Shown one piece after another: positions 24,310 through 37,800 of a stretch of 64,000 bases of DNA. The number at the start of each line of letters is the position of its first letter. Position 1 is the first letter of the stretch. The notes beneath the pieces were generated by a model. It had not been told where the DNA came from. It did not search any database and saw nothing but the letters and a program-made list of their open reading frames with translations. A program made the translations under genes and the position numbers. Source of the DNA: Melastoma dodecandrum (Eukaryota; Streptophyta; Magnoliopsida; Myrtales; Melastomataceae); contig JARUPY010000482.1 of assembly GCA_029817715.1 (NCBI GenBank), positions 1 through 64,000 of the forward strand. Reading direction: 5' to 3'.

Positions 24310-24420
24310 GTGAACATCGTACATCTGGTTTTCCTCTGCAGAATCCATCACGGCTTGGATCATCCGTTGGTAGTTCTCAGCCCAAACCAGGAGCTTGTCG
24401 GAGATGCTAGGCATGCTCAG
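24310..24420 (-). pseudogene. NLR coiled-coil domain scrap, copy 3
   Basis: The longest open copy. MPSISDKLLVWAENYQRM is followed by IQAVMDSAEENQMYDV, then an unrelated AT-rich reading. This fits helix 1-2 of an Rx_N domain in a CC-NBS-LRR protein. No nucleotide-binding domain follows within 1 kb. Confidence 0.55.
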
Positions 24421-25445
24421 CGGAGGAGTTGAGAGCAGATGAGTTTGAGGAAATCCGTTTCTTCTCTTTGGAAGTTATATTCGCAATGGCCAAAATCAAA
24501 ATGATGGATATGATGTATCCCTCACTCTTTATATTTTTCTGCAGATATTAGATTTCAATTTTGATTTCAATTTCTAAAGTCAAATGATGGAATGATTTTT
24601 CATTTTGATTTGTATGAAATTATTTCACTTCATATATTAGTCTTGATTTGATTTTAATTTTTTTTTATAGCTTTTACAATTTCGCATTTAATAAATTCGG
24701 ATATTAAAAACTTTATGGTTCTAAATTTCACGTTTATCTTCTGTAACCTAATTGCTTATTCTCCATTTTTATATACTTCAATTTTTATTAGTAATTATCA
24801 CCACGTAATAAAATTTCAGAGCAAATTTCCATTCCCTTCCAAAAATTTTTTAATCAAATTTGTTGAAATTTTAAAAAGTCACAATTTTCTATTTAAATAA
24901 CAAGACAAAGAATCATTTTAAACTGGGTATGGTCCTCGATCGGAAGTTGATGAAAAATAAAGAGATGCATATTATACATGGTTCGGCCAATTCGACTTAC
25001 ATCCGAGGACGGAAAAGAATCTAACAACAAAATAAGCTAGTGTGTACCAACGCACACCCTTTCTTTAATGAAACACTCTTTCCAATTTTGTATTATATTC
25101 TCCATGGTCTCGCAATTTGTTCCATATTTGTTGTAGTGTCAATGGCCTTAATGATGAAATAATATGATAACAGCAGGAAACATTGGAAAGTGAACACATG
25201 ATCTACCCAAAAAAAGATTAAATCTAACTTTTCTTCTTAGCATTAATTGATTTCGCAGTTATAAATTGTTGTGGACATTTTAAATAGATATATGACCTTA
25301 TCTTGACATGTTTATATCTAAGAAATTCAAATATGGAAACCCAAGTAGGACTTGGTTTTAGAAGGCATCTTCTTATATAAGTTACTACGATACAAGCATT
25401 TTATTTAGTTTGGGTAGATTTTACTAAATTGTTGATGAAATAGAT

Positions 25446-26060
25446 GTTGAAGACGTAAGCTCATTATGTCCTTTGCTTCTTTAATTGTTGTTTTCTTGGC
25501 TTCCCAAGATTTAGGCAAAGAGCGAAGAATTTTTTTGACCCACTACGAATTAGAAATAGTTTTGCCAAGAGATCCCATGGCATTAGTGATTTCAACGAGT
25601 CTATCAAACATTTGATTTGTCGACTTATCCTTTTCCCTTTTGAATGCTTCCTATTGAGTAACTAATGCATTCACTTTGGATTCTTTGACTTGTTCTATTC
25701 AATCATAGATCAAAGCAAGTCTATCCCATTTCTTTCGCAGTCTTACAAGTGGAGACGCGATTAAATTTATTTCCAACAAGAGCGCACATTAAGCAGTGCC
25801 TTACTTTAGTGTTGAGAGAAATTGTTCTCTTTCTTTCAATTTCATGTCGAGTATCGTTGGGATTAGGTGGAGGAACCGTAGGGTCTCCTTGCATTATAAT
25901 CTGCCAGCAATCGGCTTCTTATGCTCCAATGAGTAACTCCATTCTCATTTTCCAATATGAGAAATGTTGTCCTGCGAAGAGCGGGGGATGTTCGATCGAA
26001 ATACCATCAGTTAGGAGCATTGACTTTTTTGCTCAAATATTAGTTCTTATAACTCAGTAG
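25446..26060 (-). pseudogene. Ty1/copia gag relic
   Basis: The - strand reads PPLFAGQHFSYWKMRMELLIGA near 25990-25910, the typical start of a copia gag (PPxFxGxNYxxWKxRM). It continues with DCWQII, WDRLALIYD, a QVKESKVNALVTQ-like block and KILRSLPKSWEAK followed by IKEAKD (about 25560-25450). Stops and frameshifts interrupt it, and the remainder of pol is absent. Confidence 0.75.
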
Positions 26061-26169
26061 CACCTTATTGTGCTTATTGTAAAACTTTCACCAACACGAT
26101 GTTATGATCCTTAGGTGCAACAACAAAGTTTTGTACAAGCAATCACACAGAAAGCTTTCCAGCAAACCC

Positions 26170-26182
26170 GCTCTGATACTAA
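26170..26182 (-). other. Copia primer-binding site
   Basis: The - strand TAGTATCAGAGCGGG is one base from the initiator-tRNA-Met primer site TGGTATCAGAGC. It lies between the LTR-like sequence to the right and the gag relic to the left, the correct order for a - strand element. Confidence 0.6.
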
Positions 26183-26187
26183 TTGCT

Positions 26188-27540
26188 GCATTGTTTATGT
26201 ACACTAAGAGGGGGTGAATTAGTGGTTATCACTTTTTTGCTCTTTCTCAATGTAAGCGTAAGTGTACTGTTTCACAACAAAGCATTTCTCAGAATGAAAT
26301 CAGCTTCGCTATAACCGTTACGATTTGATCTAGTAGGTTTTCGTATGGTGTTTGCGTGATCGTAAGGAACACAATAGTTTATAGTGGTTCGGCCTTAATC
26401 GACCTACGTCCACTTTCCACAAACGAGGTGATTCCATTATATAATATAATTAGTGCAAAGAGCCTTTACACTAGGCTTTCGGTTTCTCTCATAGTGAGAT
26501 CTAGAATCCTTTACAAAAGAAGATCACTCATGGGCAACGATTAGCTACTCACACAGTGGACGTCTTCTCGGTTACAGCAGACTGATACTCACACTCAGCA
26601 GTTGATTGCTCAAAGGATTTCCACACAGCACGTTGTCGCTTAGGCATAATCATGTCTATCAAAGTGCAAAGACAACGTTATGTTAAAGTATAAATCCTCA
26701 CAAATGATTCCTTACATTGAAGAACGACTTCTCTGAGAGCAGCCCGTTTTTGTTTCACGGCAGAGGAATGCTTCAGCTCTTAATAGCTCAGTAGAGAATT
26801 TCCACACAGTTTCTGTCTCTTCTCAAGGTGAACCTCTAAGTACTCAAGAGACAACCACAAAGTGAGTCACTTAGAACAGAAAAGAAACAAAACAGATATT
26901 GGTTCATCACAAAGCAGAACCTGACTTCTCACTCAATGAAGTCGCAGTATCCGTCCTACACTCAGTTCCAACGTGCATGGTTACCACAGTCGTGACTCAC
27001 TGCACTGCACACCTAATGCCTAGGGTGGAATTTTCAACTCAGGCGGCTTCCACGCAACCTGCTCTACTGTCCCTCTATATCAGGAGGTCGGGGGTTCTGC
27101 ACAGCACCCATGTGCCCAGGAAGGCCTCTTTCCACTCCGACGGCATTCTCAACTCCTGCTCTACCTTGCAGGTACGAGACTTCTGACATGCACCTGCATG
27201 TGCGTGTCTCACTGCTCAAACCCCGTTGGTTTGAGGATTCCCTGCAAAAATACAGAACAAGAACGGTTTCTTGCCGATGAGTCAACAACTAGTTAATGAA
27301 TTCAGAATAGGTATTCACTTAGCTTCCCGCAAACGATTCGCTAGCCGCTCGTAGAACTCACCGAGAACACTTAGTCTCTCTCGCGACATCAAGGTCGCAC
27401 TCAGTCCTAGACACTCTCACACGCAGATTGTAATAGATAAGAACCAGGTGATCATTTAGCACCTTTCGCTTTCCTTCAATCCTCAAAGCTTCACTCAGAT
27501 CACACAGGCTTTGGACAAATACTCAGACCACACAAATTAG
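26188..27540 (-). repeat. Copia LTR-like region
   Basis: Follows the primer site directly and carries the GTGGTTCGGCCTTAATCGACC block (about 26380) common in plant copia LTRs. The outer limit is uncertain because no second copy is in the window. Open frames in it look fortuitous. Confidence 0.45.
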
Positions 27541-28075
27541 TTGTTTATTGTATGGTTGTCATTTGGTTTTAATAAGGGACGAAAGATATAATTCATTTCC
27601 CGAATATCAGCCTTTAGCAAGCTGTAGTCACTATGAGCAGATGGTTGCTCAATGGTCACAATGACCAAGAAAGAAGGATATCATTTTCAACTTTCCTTAT
27701 GCGCACAATCTGATCCAATCATTACCAAAATGATATCTGAATGTTATCCTAAACATCATCAACGACAAAATTGAAATATCAATATTTCTCAATTGTCGTA
27801 AAGATAAGATAAGGATATGAAATGTTGCTATAATTAGATATTCCAATTTTAAATATCTCCAAACATCATCATCTGATCCCCAAACGTAATCATCTAATTA
27901 CAATAATATAATTTATCATTAAATATGATAAAACCCCAATAATCATATCAAAATAATAATTATTTCTTCATTTTGGTAATTGTTAGCGCACTAATGCAGC
28001 ACAACTTTATTGTAGTGTAGCAACACACTGCTCAAGCGTAGCGACATAATTCTCAAGTAGTACAACACCACATTT
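27541..28075. other. AT-rich stretch, no gene
   Basis: No gene or repeat is recognised. Confidence 0.4.
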
Positions 28076-28185
28076 CTTATGCATATATCAGAATAATATC
28101 TGAATGTCTTGTTTGATTTTTATGAAAAAACTTATGCATATATCAAAATAATATATGAATGTCTTGTTTGATTTTTATGAAAAAA
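28076..28185. repeat. Two-copy 55-bp tandem duplication
   Basis: The unit beginning CTTATGCATATATCA is at 28076 and 28131, with only a few differences between copies. Confidence 0.92.
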
Positions 28186-28809
28186 CTTCGTGGGAGGTGT
28201 CTAGATTCCCTTATTTGTTTCCAAATCTTTAATTGGAAAGACAAATTCTGATTTTTTAGTTGCCTAATAGAAGCATTTGAATAATATGAAGTTTATCGGT
28301 TGTATTTAAACATCTAAATATTTGTTTTAAATATATTCCGAGATAATCTTAACTATATTGCAAAAGGAAATATTATTTCCAAATTTCTAGTGAGTAAGCA
28401 TAGTAAATCGGTAACGACTTACTGAAGTATAGAACCGTATAGCTCAGGCTCGACAACACTTTGCTCAGACTCATCATTAAAGATAAGCGAAGTGTTACAG
28501 TAACACATTACTATGAATTTATAACATAGCTTCTCAAAAACTTAATCTATTTAAATTTAATTTACCAAAACAATTGACGATTAAAAAATAATTAAGCCAT
28601 ATGAATTAAAGAATGCGATAATATTTCTCGAAGACCAATTAATTATAATATTTTCTTGTCGGAATAGGATTGCACGGGGTTGAATTAGAGCCTTAGGAAT
28701 TATGATACTTTTTTGTTTTAGATATGCATACATAAATGTGTTTTTTGTCATATTATAGAACTTGAATCTACTGCACAAATTCTCATATTAGATTCGTGTT
28801 TTCTTGGTT

Positions 28810-29290
28810 TTGTTTCAGCTTATCAAACACTACTGTTTTAGTGGTTCGGCAAAGAGTGTGTACGTTCACTCTCTAGCACTCCACCACAATTAGAGTGTAA
28901 TGACTAGATACTAGAGTAAGGAAGTACTAGAGTACATATGCACACTTTTGTCAAAAATGTGACTAGCCACACACATGGTCACGCCGTGATTAACAACAAC
29001 CTACACGGTAGCACACTGCCGCTACGCCCGTGGCATTCACTCCGGCGGCTAACACCTGCACAAAGACAACTTCGTGACTTTACCTGCACGTGACCGACTC
29101 TCGTGGCTTTCTCTCCGGTGGCTATCACTCCACCTACATAAGGCTCCTTCGCACACCACATGTGTTATTGACAGTCTGAAACAAACAAAACACACCTCCA
29201 AAGGACGTTCTCTCAAGACTGGAATTGGCTCAATGATTAAAGAGGCTCTTTCAATCTCTCTTAGATAATGAAGAATCATTACTCATTGCA
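28810..29290. repeat. Copia LTR-like scrap
   Basis: Has a GTGGTTCGGCAAAG block (about 28840) and the CTCTCAAGACTGGAATTGGCTC block shared with 22230-22345. There is no associated coding sequence. Open frames on both strands here are not credible genes. Confidence 0.4.
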
Positions 29291-29330
29291 CACCACAAGT
29301 TCGGACGTTAAATTAAAAGCAACATGGGTT

Positions 29331-29454
29331 ACATAATCAATCTAAAAAAACCTTAAGCATTACTCTAATCAATCAAAAAAACCTTAAAAATAACTCCAAT
29401 CAATCTAAAAATACATCAATCATTACTCCAATCAATCTAAAAAAACTTCAAACA
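29331..29454. repeat. Minisatellite of about 31 bp, four units
   Basis: Units resemble ATTACTCCAATCAATCTAAA followed by an A-rich end and CTTCA. Each differs by a few bases. Confidence 0.75.
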
Positions 29455-30299
29455 AACTGATCAAGACCTCGTGAATAAGGCAAGGGGAAGGGGATGACAA
29501 GTTCAAGTATCCGTAAAGACAGACTTGTCAGCAATTACATAACTATGCGTAAAATTGCTAAATAAAAATAAGAAATATTCATAATTTTAAAATAAAAATT
29601 ATTTATATAAATAAAATTTAAAGATTATATAAAGATATTATAAAATATATTATATAAATTATATATCAAAATATATTATGTCAGGGTTCTCCAGATTGTT
29701 TCGAGCCGAGAACCTCGAACCTCGAACCTACCCGGTCTATTTTAGAATCTATACCGACATCGACCCTATAGTACTTGTTCCGACCGATTCTCGGTTTTAC
29801 CCGAAACCTATGCTCACCCTTATTTTCACTTATGTAATGTTATTATTTTAGCCCTAAAATTGGAGTAGAGAAAAATTTAGTTTTTAATTTAATTATATAA
29901 TAAATAGATATTCCAAGAATTTCTTCATATAATGATCAAAACTAAATTCAACCCTAAGCTTATTATTTGACAGGTAAATTGGGGATCTAATCCATAATGA
30001 CAACAAATCCCTTTTGGCATCCTTCACCTATTATTGTCCAACCGAAATCAAAATTGCGAGTCACACAAACAAAATATTTAGCCAAGCACCAAACATTGGT
30101 GTCAATTTCATTCGACAAGGTTAAGCAAAATTATTAAAAAATTAGAAGAAAATTAAGTCATGAGAGAAAAATCTTCCAAAATTAAGTGATTAAGATATTG
30201 ATAACAAGTAATAACGAGCTTGATTTGGGTGAAATATTCTCATAATTTCTTATACATGAAGAAACGACAAAAAAATACATTCCTTTGCTCCATCATCCG
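29455..30299. other. NLR copy 1 3' flank, no gene
   Basis: From about 29980 rightward this is homologous to 41280-41600 and 53417-53660, the 3' flanks of the other two NLR copies. The left part is AT-rich with no recognised feature. Confidence 0.6.
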
Positions 30300-33150
30300 T
30301 CATATGTTCCTGGAATTAATTTTAATTCGTGGGATGAGTCGGAGGTGGGAATGCCAATATTCCCCTTCCCCCTTCCTGCATTTCTCCCTCAACAGCGAAC
30401 ACCGAAAAATGCCGAGATGTTCCAGGGTGTCAGGGAGTCCGTCCTCTGGCAACCACCTCATCCTCTCACAAGAATAAATCCCCAAATATTTAAGGGAGGT
30501 GAGGTGGTGTCTGAGTCCCCCACCCACCTTCTCCAACTTCTCCATTTTCCCAATACTCAATCCCAATAGGGATGAAGGGAGGAGACGACTCCAGTCTGCG
30601 TCTGAACGAGGAGGAGGATACACTTCCATCTCATCCATCCATTCCATCCTTCTCCCAATTGTCAATTCTCGTAAGGCAGTGAGATCCCGCAACCCCCACT
30701 CCCCAATTGGTTGATTCAACTTTTCGCATCCCCAAATCATAAACGATTCCAGATACGGAGGCAATCCTCCTCTAGTAGGCTTGTGATGCCTTCAAAGTAT
30801 CCAATAGTTAGTTCCTTCAGGGAGGTGAGACGATGCATGTCTTGGGGCAAATTATTCACATTTGGACAGTTAAGAAGCCAAAAACTGGACAGGTTGCGGG
30901 GCAGATCAGGGAAGCTCATGATGCCTTGGCCGCTCTTAATAAATAGTTCCTTCAGGGAGGTGAGGCGATGCATATCTTGAGGCAATGACTTCACTTGTGG
31001 ACAGCTGTTAAGCTCAAAAATAGACAGGATGCAAGGGAGTGTAGGGAATATGTCCATCTCTAATTCTGGGCAATTTTCGAGAGTAAGGTCGAAGAGGGCG
31101 GATAGGTGTTGCAAGCTGTCAATCAAAGTCGTGAGGCTTGTCCAATCCTTAATTTCCAATTCCCGCAGAGACTGAGAGACGGGACTACCTTTAGGAGCTA
31201 TATCCCTTATCGAGTCCATGGAGATCCCTTAGGGTAAGCTCCTCGAGAGAACCCAGATGTTCAAATAGAGACTGTGGCAAACTCTGACAGCTATAAAGCC
31301 GAAGTTTTCTCAACGAAACAGGCAGTCCCTCGCTTGGGAAGGAAGATAGCTTCTCGCAATCGACAATACTCATCTCTTTCAGAGATGTAAGCCCAGATAA
31401 ATCCTCAGGCCGCTTCACTATATATCCACAATCCATTATTTCGAGTTTCTTCAGCTTAGGAGGCAGTTGTTCCTTGCTATCCCCATCCACAAATGACTTA
31501 AATTGAGAACATCTCTAAATCCTCATCTCTTCCAGTGAAACCCAAGAGGTCTGGAATCTCCCATCAAAGTGAACCAGCTGGGGAATGTCCCCAATTACCA
31601 TCTTGGTTATGGATGTAAGGCCAGATAGACAATTCAACATTTCCCCATCGCAACCATCAATATCAATCTCGACCAGAGATGGAAGTCTAAGACTGCACCC
31701 TCCTTTCAGTTTGGGACAATCCCACACCTGCAATTGGCGGAGACAGGGGAATGGCTGGTCATTCTCGCTTTCTCCATGGAACAACCACTTCTCCCAAGAT
31801 TTCATGGATGCCAAACTCAAACTCCTCAGTTTCGGAAAATATGGCTTTTTGGTCCCGTAAAACTCGGTACGTATCGAAGAGACTGAATAAAGACCGCCTA
31901 TGTCCAAACTTTCAAGTGAGGGAAGTTGTCCCAAGGGAGGCAGCGAATCTACACTTCCACAGTTTGAAAGGGTTATCCTAATGACATATTTCAAATGGAG
32001 AGGATGATCAAACCAGGATGAGAATCGTTTTGCCCCATAATCACGTATGGTGAGGGACTCGATATTTTCCGAAGGTTGCAAATGTTGGAGGAGCTCAAAT
32101 TGATGGTCATTTTCCCTTGAACAAGATCCCCAGTCAAGGAAGGCTTAAGTACAGAACCCCTTCCTTTCCAGGTAGATTGGCAACACTTGCATCCTTAATG
32201 TCGTCTACGGCCAGCAAATTACTTATCTTCAACCCTCGCTGAAGGCACTTGAGGGGTCCCAATTGCTTCAAGTCTGGACCGGCTTCATTACCTACAACAA
32301 AGTCGGAAAGTATTTCGAGATTGGTCAGATCATCGATATGTGGCGGCATCTTCAGGGAACGATTTGTGCCTGTTATGTCGAGGTGGAGAAGTTTGGTCAG
32401 CTTGTGGATGTTCTCAGGCAACTCCTTGAGCTCACGACACTCTCGAAGTAGTAGATATTGCAACTCGACCAAGTCACAAATTGACTCGGTCAGCACTTGG
32501 ATTGTTGTGTGAAAAAGGTCGATGCAACGTAAAAGCTTCAACTCTCCAATTCGGTCGAGCAGCTCGCTGACTTGAAAGCCACGTAAGGACAACATCCGTA
32601 GTTTCTTCATATTGATTATCAAGTCACATATCACCTCCCCTGAGACGTCGACATTTGGCTCTCTAAATGTTGAAATTGTAAAAGCCGAAAACATTCTTAA
32701 CTTCTTCATTTCACGATATACATCAAATCTCTTTGAATGAAGACTTTCATAAATTTGTGTGACCATTGAAGCATGGCGCACTTTGCCCGGTGACTTCCCA
32801 TCTTTATTCTCATCGGAGCAGAAATATGAGCCATCATCAATCAACTTTGCGAGTTCATTGACCAAATCGTGCATTGAATAATAGGACGACCCCTCATCCC
32901 TCACTCTCTGAAAAATAGAGACGTCTTCTAACCATCGGAGATTTTCCATCCCCACTTTTTGGTATGTTTGACCAGTCCCTTTTTGAAGCAAACCATGTCC
33001 GATCCATAGTCGAATTACCTCGTTCTGGTCGAACATGTAATCCTTTGGGAATACCGCGCAAGCCGTGAAGCATCTCCTCAAGTGGACAGGGAGGTGGAGG
33101 TAACTTAGCTTCAATGCGGATGGAATCTCTCCCTTAACGACATGGCATGT
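30300..33150 (-). pseudogene. CC-NBS-LRR (RPP13-like-1 type) 3' portion, copy 1
   Basis: Intracellular immune receptor family. The sequence starts inside the NB-ARC domain with GEIPSALKLSYLHLP, then the winged-helix block RRCFTACAVFPKDY and the MHDLV motif (33114-32134). Many leucine-rich repeats follow down to 30300. The LRR part is split over at least five frames (32134-33114, 31515-32081, 31191-31490, 30737-31219, 30300-30764) by small frameshifts and a stop near 31515. The coiled coil, P-loop, RNBS and GLPL motifs are missing; the sequence becomes unrelated beyond about 33150. It has no functional product as an NLR. LRR pairs around PQDMHRLTSLKEL are present in two copies here. Confidence 0.82.
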
Positions 33151-33346
33151 TTGCGGCTTCCTTTATGTCTTGGTCATATTTCTTTGTTCATAAAAAGTTG
33201 GCTTCTTGTCGTAACGTTAAAGGATGAAGTCTTAACAAGAATCCAATTTACATTAATTCTCGCAAAAGATAAAGTTAATCTCAAATATAAATATTTGACA
33301 CCAAGCAAAGATTGCCAAACTTTTCTGCCATTAAAATCAACAAAAC

Positions 33347-33390
<44 letters not shown>

Positions 33391-34800
33391 TGCTTTTTCT
33401 ATACGTCTTTCTTGTTTTTGGGTAAAAAATTTTTTCTTATGGACAACACTCAATGATTGGAGAGAATAATCTTTTTTCCAAGGCACTTTATGATCCTTTT
33501 CCTTTTTAAATTTATTTTTACAATTTTGTTCTCAAATGAAATTTTAAAAACACTTTAATTTTATTAAAATTATAATCATAATTTTTTATATCAAATTAAT
33601 TTCATAATCTAATCAAGTTCCAATATTTTCTTACCAAGAAAAGCATTTAGAGATAGCGAAGAAAATCTCTCAAGCCTAATACGCCATTTTTGAGCTACCA
33701 TTCATCCGGTCCAATGTCGACCGATCTTGTAACTATGATACGGAGCGCAATGTCCGACTCGATTAGTTCAGGAATAACTACAGTTTATGTGCGCCTCCCG
33801 GCCTATTCTGAAAACTAAACCTGCAATAACAACAAGAGCAACAACAGAACTTGGACGAGTTATAAATGTGTCTACCAGCAGCGATATAAACTCGAACATA
33901 CACAATGAGCGAAAAGCTCCTTTTCATATTGAATAAATTCGCAAAATACGATCTCATTAGAAGCTACACGTCTTAATAAAGAAAATTAGAAAATCAAAAC
34001 TAGGAAGCCTTCCTGTTCACAATTTCTAGGCACGAGGACATGCATCTTTATTTTCCTCCAACAAACTAGATTTGTCACATTAGCCTTAAGGCAAAATCTC
34101 CGACAAACTCTTCTGTGCCGATGTATACTCCAATATTCTCTCGAAGCCACTCAAATTTCGTTCTGGCCCTAACTATAGCAGACATGCTCTGTCCGCTGAA
34201 AGCAAGTCAGGGAGATGAAATTCTAGATCACCAACTTCATCCTACTTAATCTTGCTCAATAAAGCTCTAGGTTTTGAGATCAAGACGACGTCTAAATAAT
34301 TTTCTGTTTGATTGCAACAGTTGTATTATCATATCCTAAACAGCAACGAAGCTGCTTCAAGCCGAAATATCGAAAAACATGATCTATGGCACGAAGGTAC
34401 AAGCATTTTCCCCATGGAGTTCACATACGAGCATCACTCAAACATTACAACTTCAAGTATCTTTGTTTACCAAAGGTATTCTTTTATTAAGTATTTTTGT
34501 AATTATTTGCCTACGTTAAGAAAATACTTCTAAGCGTGAGAAACGAATAAGAAAAGTCTACTCCCAGACACTCATCGTAAATCGGCCCGAAAAGTAACTC
34601 TTTGAAAAATGATGTTTTCCTCTAGATAAGATCTAACACTCCCTTCTCTGACTCACACACACTTTTTTTATTTGTTGTTTAAAAAAGTAAATTAGCGTTC
34701 TCACCATTATGCCCTCCGAATCAAACAAAGCGAGAGAGACTCTTAAATAATTAACACCAAATATCCACGAGGCTGACCCCCACCTCCGCCTCCCGCGTCA
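33151..34800. other. Intergenic, no gene recognised
   Basis: AT-rich with an (AT)n tract. 33300-33350 resembles a block at 21060-21110 and 40150-40195. No coding region is recognised. Confidence 0.4.
33349..33386. repeat. (AT)n microsatellite
   Basis: Nineteen AT dinucleotides without interruption. Confidence 0.97.
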
Positions 34801-34804
34801 ACAC

Positions 34805-37800
34805 TTGTGCACCCAACCGGCGACGCAGCCACCGCCACCTCCCATCTCCCTCCCTTGTCTTTTGAAGCTCCAGCAGGCCTCCAGCGTCTGCGGCGGCCTC
34901 ATCGTTTCATGGATCTCCGTCGTCGAGGCTAGCACTGGCGGCGGCGGGAGGATCTCCTCTCTGATCGGCGGCGGCGGGGCCGGCGGAGGAGGAGGTTTCT
35001 GGCCTTCATCGGCCGGTTCCAATGTCCGTCTAGCCATTGCCGTCACGGCCATGGCTGGGATCGCCTTGGCGCTACCCTCGTCTACTCTCGTAGGTAAAGA
35101 ACATCTCTTCGATCAAAAGAAGATGTTGGTTGTTTGATTCCTCGTTGCTGTTGTTGGTGTTGATGTCGAGTCGGTTTGAGAAGTAAACCCTAGTGGAATT
35201 AGGGAGAGTGTGCTTGTGTCTAGATGCTGACCAAGCAAAGGAAGGAACAATCCTTAATGGGATCTTTAAGGAGAACCAATACATGTCTAATTCTTTAACA
35301 TCGACGTCATTGTTGAGTAATTCTAGGTCATAGTCATCGTCGCGTAATTCTGTAAGTAATTATGCTGTTTACTGGATTGGTTGTAGCAGAGAGATAAACA
35401 GAGTTTTAAATCCAATTGTAGGCTGAATTTGTGATGTTTAATTATCCATGTTGGCATTTCCACTGCTCTCCGCCTCCGGTGATGATAATTATGTTCCTTA
35501 GTATTTTCTTGTCATGTATTTTGTTTCTGACATCATTGCGTGTGTACAAGAACATGCTTTTTTATTCATTTTTCTTTATCAAATGCATACCTTTTTCTAC
35601 CACACTAGCCAGGATAGGTTGATATGATGTGATGTGAATTCTCCTTTCATTTTCCTTTTTTTTTTCTGACTCTAGCAATTGGTTTTCCTCTTTCGGAGGA
35701 AGTATGAAATCTCACTGGTCACGTTGAAGAAGAAAACATGCCCTCTTGCCTAAACAGTGGAGGAGTCTGTTTGGACAAGATGGTAAACTCTCTGATGGTG
35801 GTGTTAAGTTTTTGAAGAAAGTTCGAAACGGAGTAAGACATCAGTCTTACACTAAGTTAGTGTTCGATATATTTAAGAGTATTTTTCATGAGAGGTGATG
35901 CATCTTATTTTTGGTTTAGGGAGTTGATCTGAGTATAAGAGCGGAAGTTTGGCCATTTCTACTTGGAGTGTGAGTATTTATTCTGTGTTTCTCCTGGTGA
36001 TAATTCTCTGCAGTTCTTCTTGGTTGTTCTGGATTGCCTTTCTAGGGTGCTTTTCTTGTTATAGAAAAGGGATTCATTCTTTCTTTATGATTACAAGCCT
36101 TTGGAACGATAATCATCTCCCATGGCCGATTAATGCAAATATTTTGCTATCAGGCCTTGAACTGTTAATGTAGTTTATCATAGAAGCACCTTTTCCTGCT
36201 CAATGGAGATGGTAAATTAGTATAATTAGAGGTACTGTTGAGGTGGATCCATTAACATCGGAGTTAAACACTGTTAGAAGGTGTGGCTATCCCCAAAATA
36301 GAGTACGTAAATCACAATGTGGATGAAATTCCTTGGAAACATTTTCACATAATGAACAACCCATGATACAATAAAACTTTCAAAAGATGCAGTGTCATTA
36401 TCGGAGACACTGTGTCCATTTCTTTCCAGATTGGCCACCAAATTCAAAATGGTGAGGCTTTACAAAGCTTCTACTCAATTAATTTCGAAGACCAAGGTTA
36501 TGCTAGATCTATTCAACCATTATTTTGGAATAACTATGAGGAGTTCGCCTAGTTGTCAGGATCAGTGAGGATAGCAAGATAGTTTGATGATAAACTTAGC
36601 ATCTCTTGTAACTCTTTATGTGACTTCCTGCTAGCATTTTGAGAGCGTGGCTTCCCAGATTTTAATAATGTGTTATCTCCTTGTGAAACTGCTACCCAGT
36701 AACTTATGATATCACCGTGCCATATGTATCTTCTTAGGTTTTCATATGAATCTTTACACACTTTGTAAATCAGAGAAATTAAACTATGAGAACATTAGGC
36801 AAACTGCATCTTCCTTCATGAGTACAAAGTAACAAACTTAATATCCTTTTCTGGGTGATTTTTTTTGGGGGGGGGGGGGGGGAAGGAGTGTTGCTCAACC
36901 AGTTCACTGAGCCCCTACTTAGTCGTAATTCTTGCAATTTGAGATGAGTGGAGTTCAAAATCGTAACCAAATAAGATACAAGGAAAGCATTGGGCAATGT
37001 TTACCATGATCATGGGAATGTCATTGCCTTTTAAATCAGTATGTGAACCCAATCCCCTTTGCTCTGCTTCTCCGACTTTTCTTGGTTAAACTTTAGCTGG
37101 TATGCTTATTTAATTCATCACCCTTACTACTCTTATATTGGAGAGAAGATGTCCAGACCCTGGGCTTGTCATCCAAGGTTTATCTCTTTTATTTTCCGTT
37201 TTTTTTTTTTGTTGATTTGGATTGTTGAATCTATTCGCCCATATAATTTTCTTGGGCTTCTTTGGTTGTGCTGTTGAGATTTAAAATGTGGTGTAATTCA
37301 AGTGTGAACTCTTAAAGTGATTATCACATAACAAGCTTATCCAATTCAAACCCTTACTGGTTCCACCTCTTGGATTTCATTTCCAAATTTTTTTCAAGAA
37401 CACTTGCTCCACTGAAGGTGTTTTAATCGAAAGAATGCCCCTTGGACTATGTTGCGTAGTGTTTCTATCAACTTGTTTAGATTCTCATAGTGCTTTACAC
37501 TTTGGTTGCTCTAATAATATATATATATTTTTAAATTTTTTTTTCTTTTCAGATATGATATGAATTGTTCTAAAGAAGAAAGGGATTCTGTGAGACTTCG
37601 AAATAGGTATTACTTTTGTTGCTTTTCATTTCTTAGTGTCGGCGTTATGTAGGAATTGACTGATGTTCATCATGTGCCTTGCCCTTTAGACAAGAGTACG
37701 AAGATTTGAGGAAGGAATGTCAGAAACTTCTTAGACTATGCGAGAAGAACTCGAATCCGAAAGAGGATCGTGGAGATAACAGCATGGAAGGCAGTAACGA

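Larger units (their letters stand above)
23440..25445. repeat. Dispersed module, copy 3 (best preserved)
   Basis: Homologous to 13960-16000 and to 38640-39600. It contains the coiled-coil scrap (23753-24055, -), the NLR coiled-coil scrap (24310-24420, -), AT-rich spacer and a TACATGGTTCGGCCAATTCGAC block (about 24975) like those of copia LTRs. Confidence 0.7.

Noticed and set aside
26899..27288. Frames of 74-95 codons on both strands
   Set aside because: They lie in copia LTR-like sequence, with similar-sized frames on both strands and no recognised domain.
31585..32512. Several 60-90-codon + strand frames
   Set aside because: They are antisense shadows of the NLR LRR region on the - strand.
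34798..35137. Overlapping Gly-rich (+) and Pro-rich (-) frames
   Set aside because: Both come from a GC-rich trinucleotide-like stretch. Only the + strand has a fitting splice donor and downstream exons, and there the best phase is a third frame.
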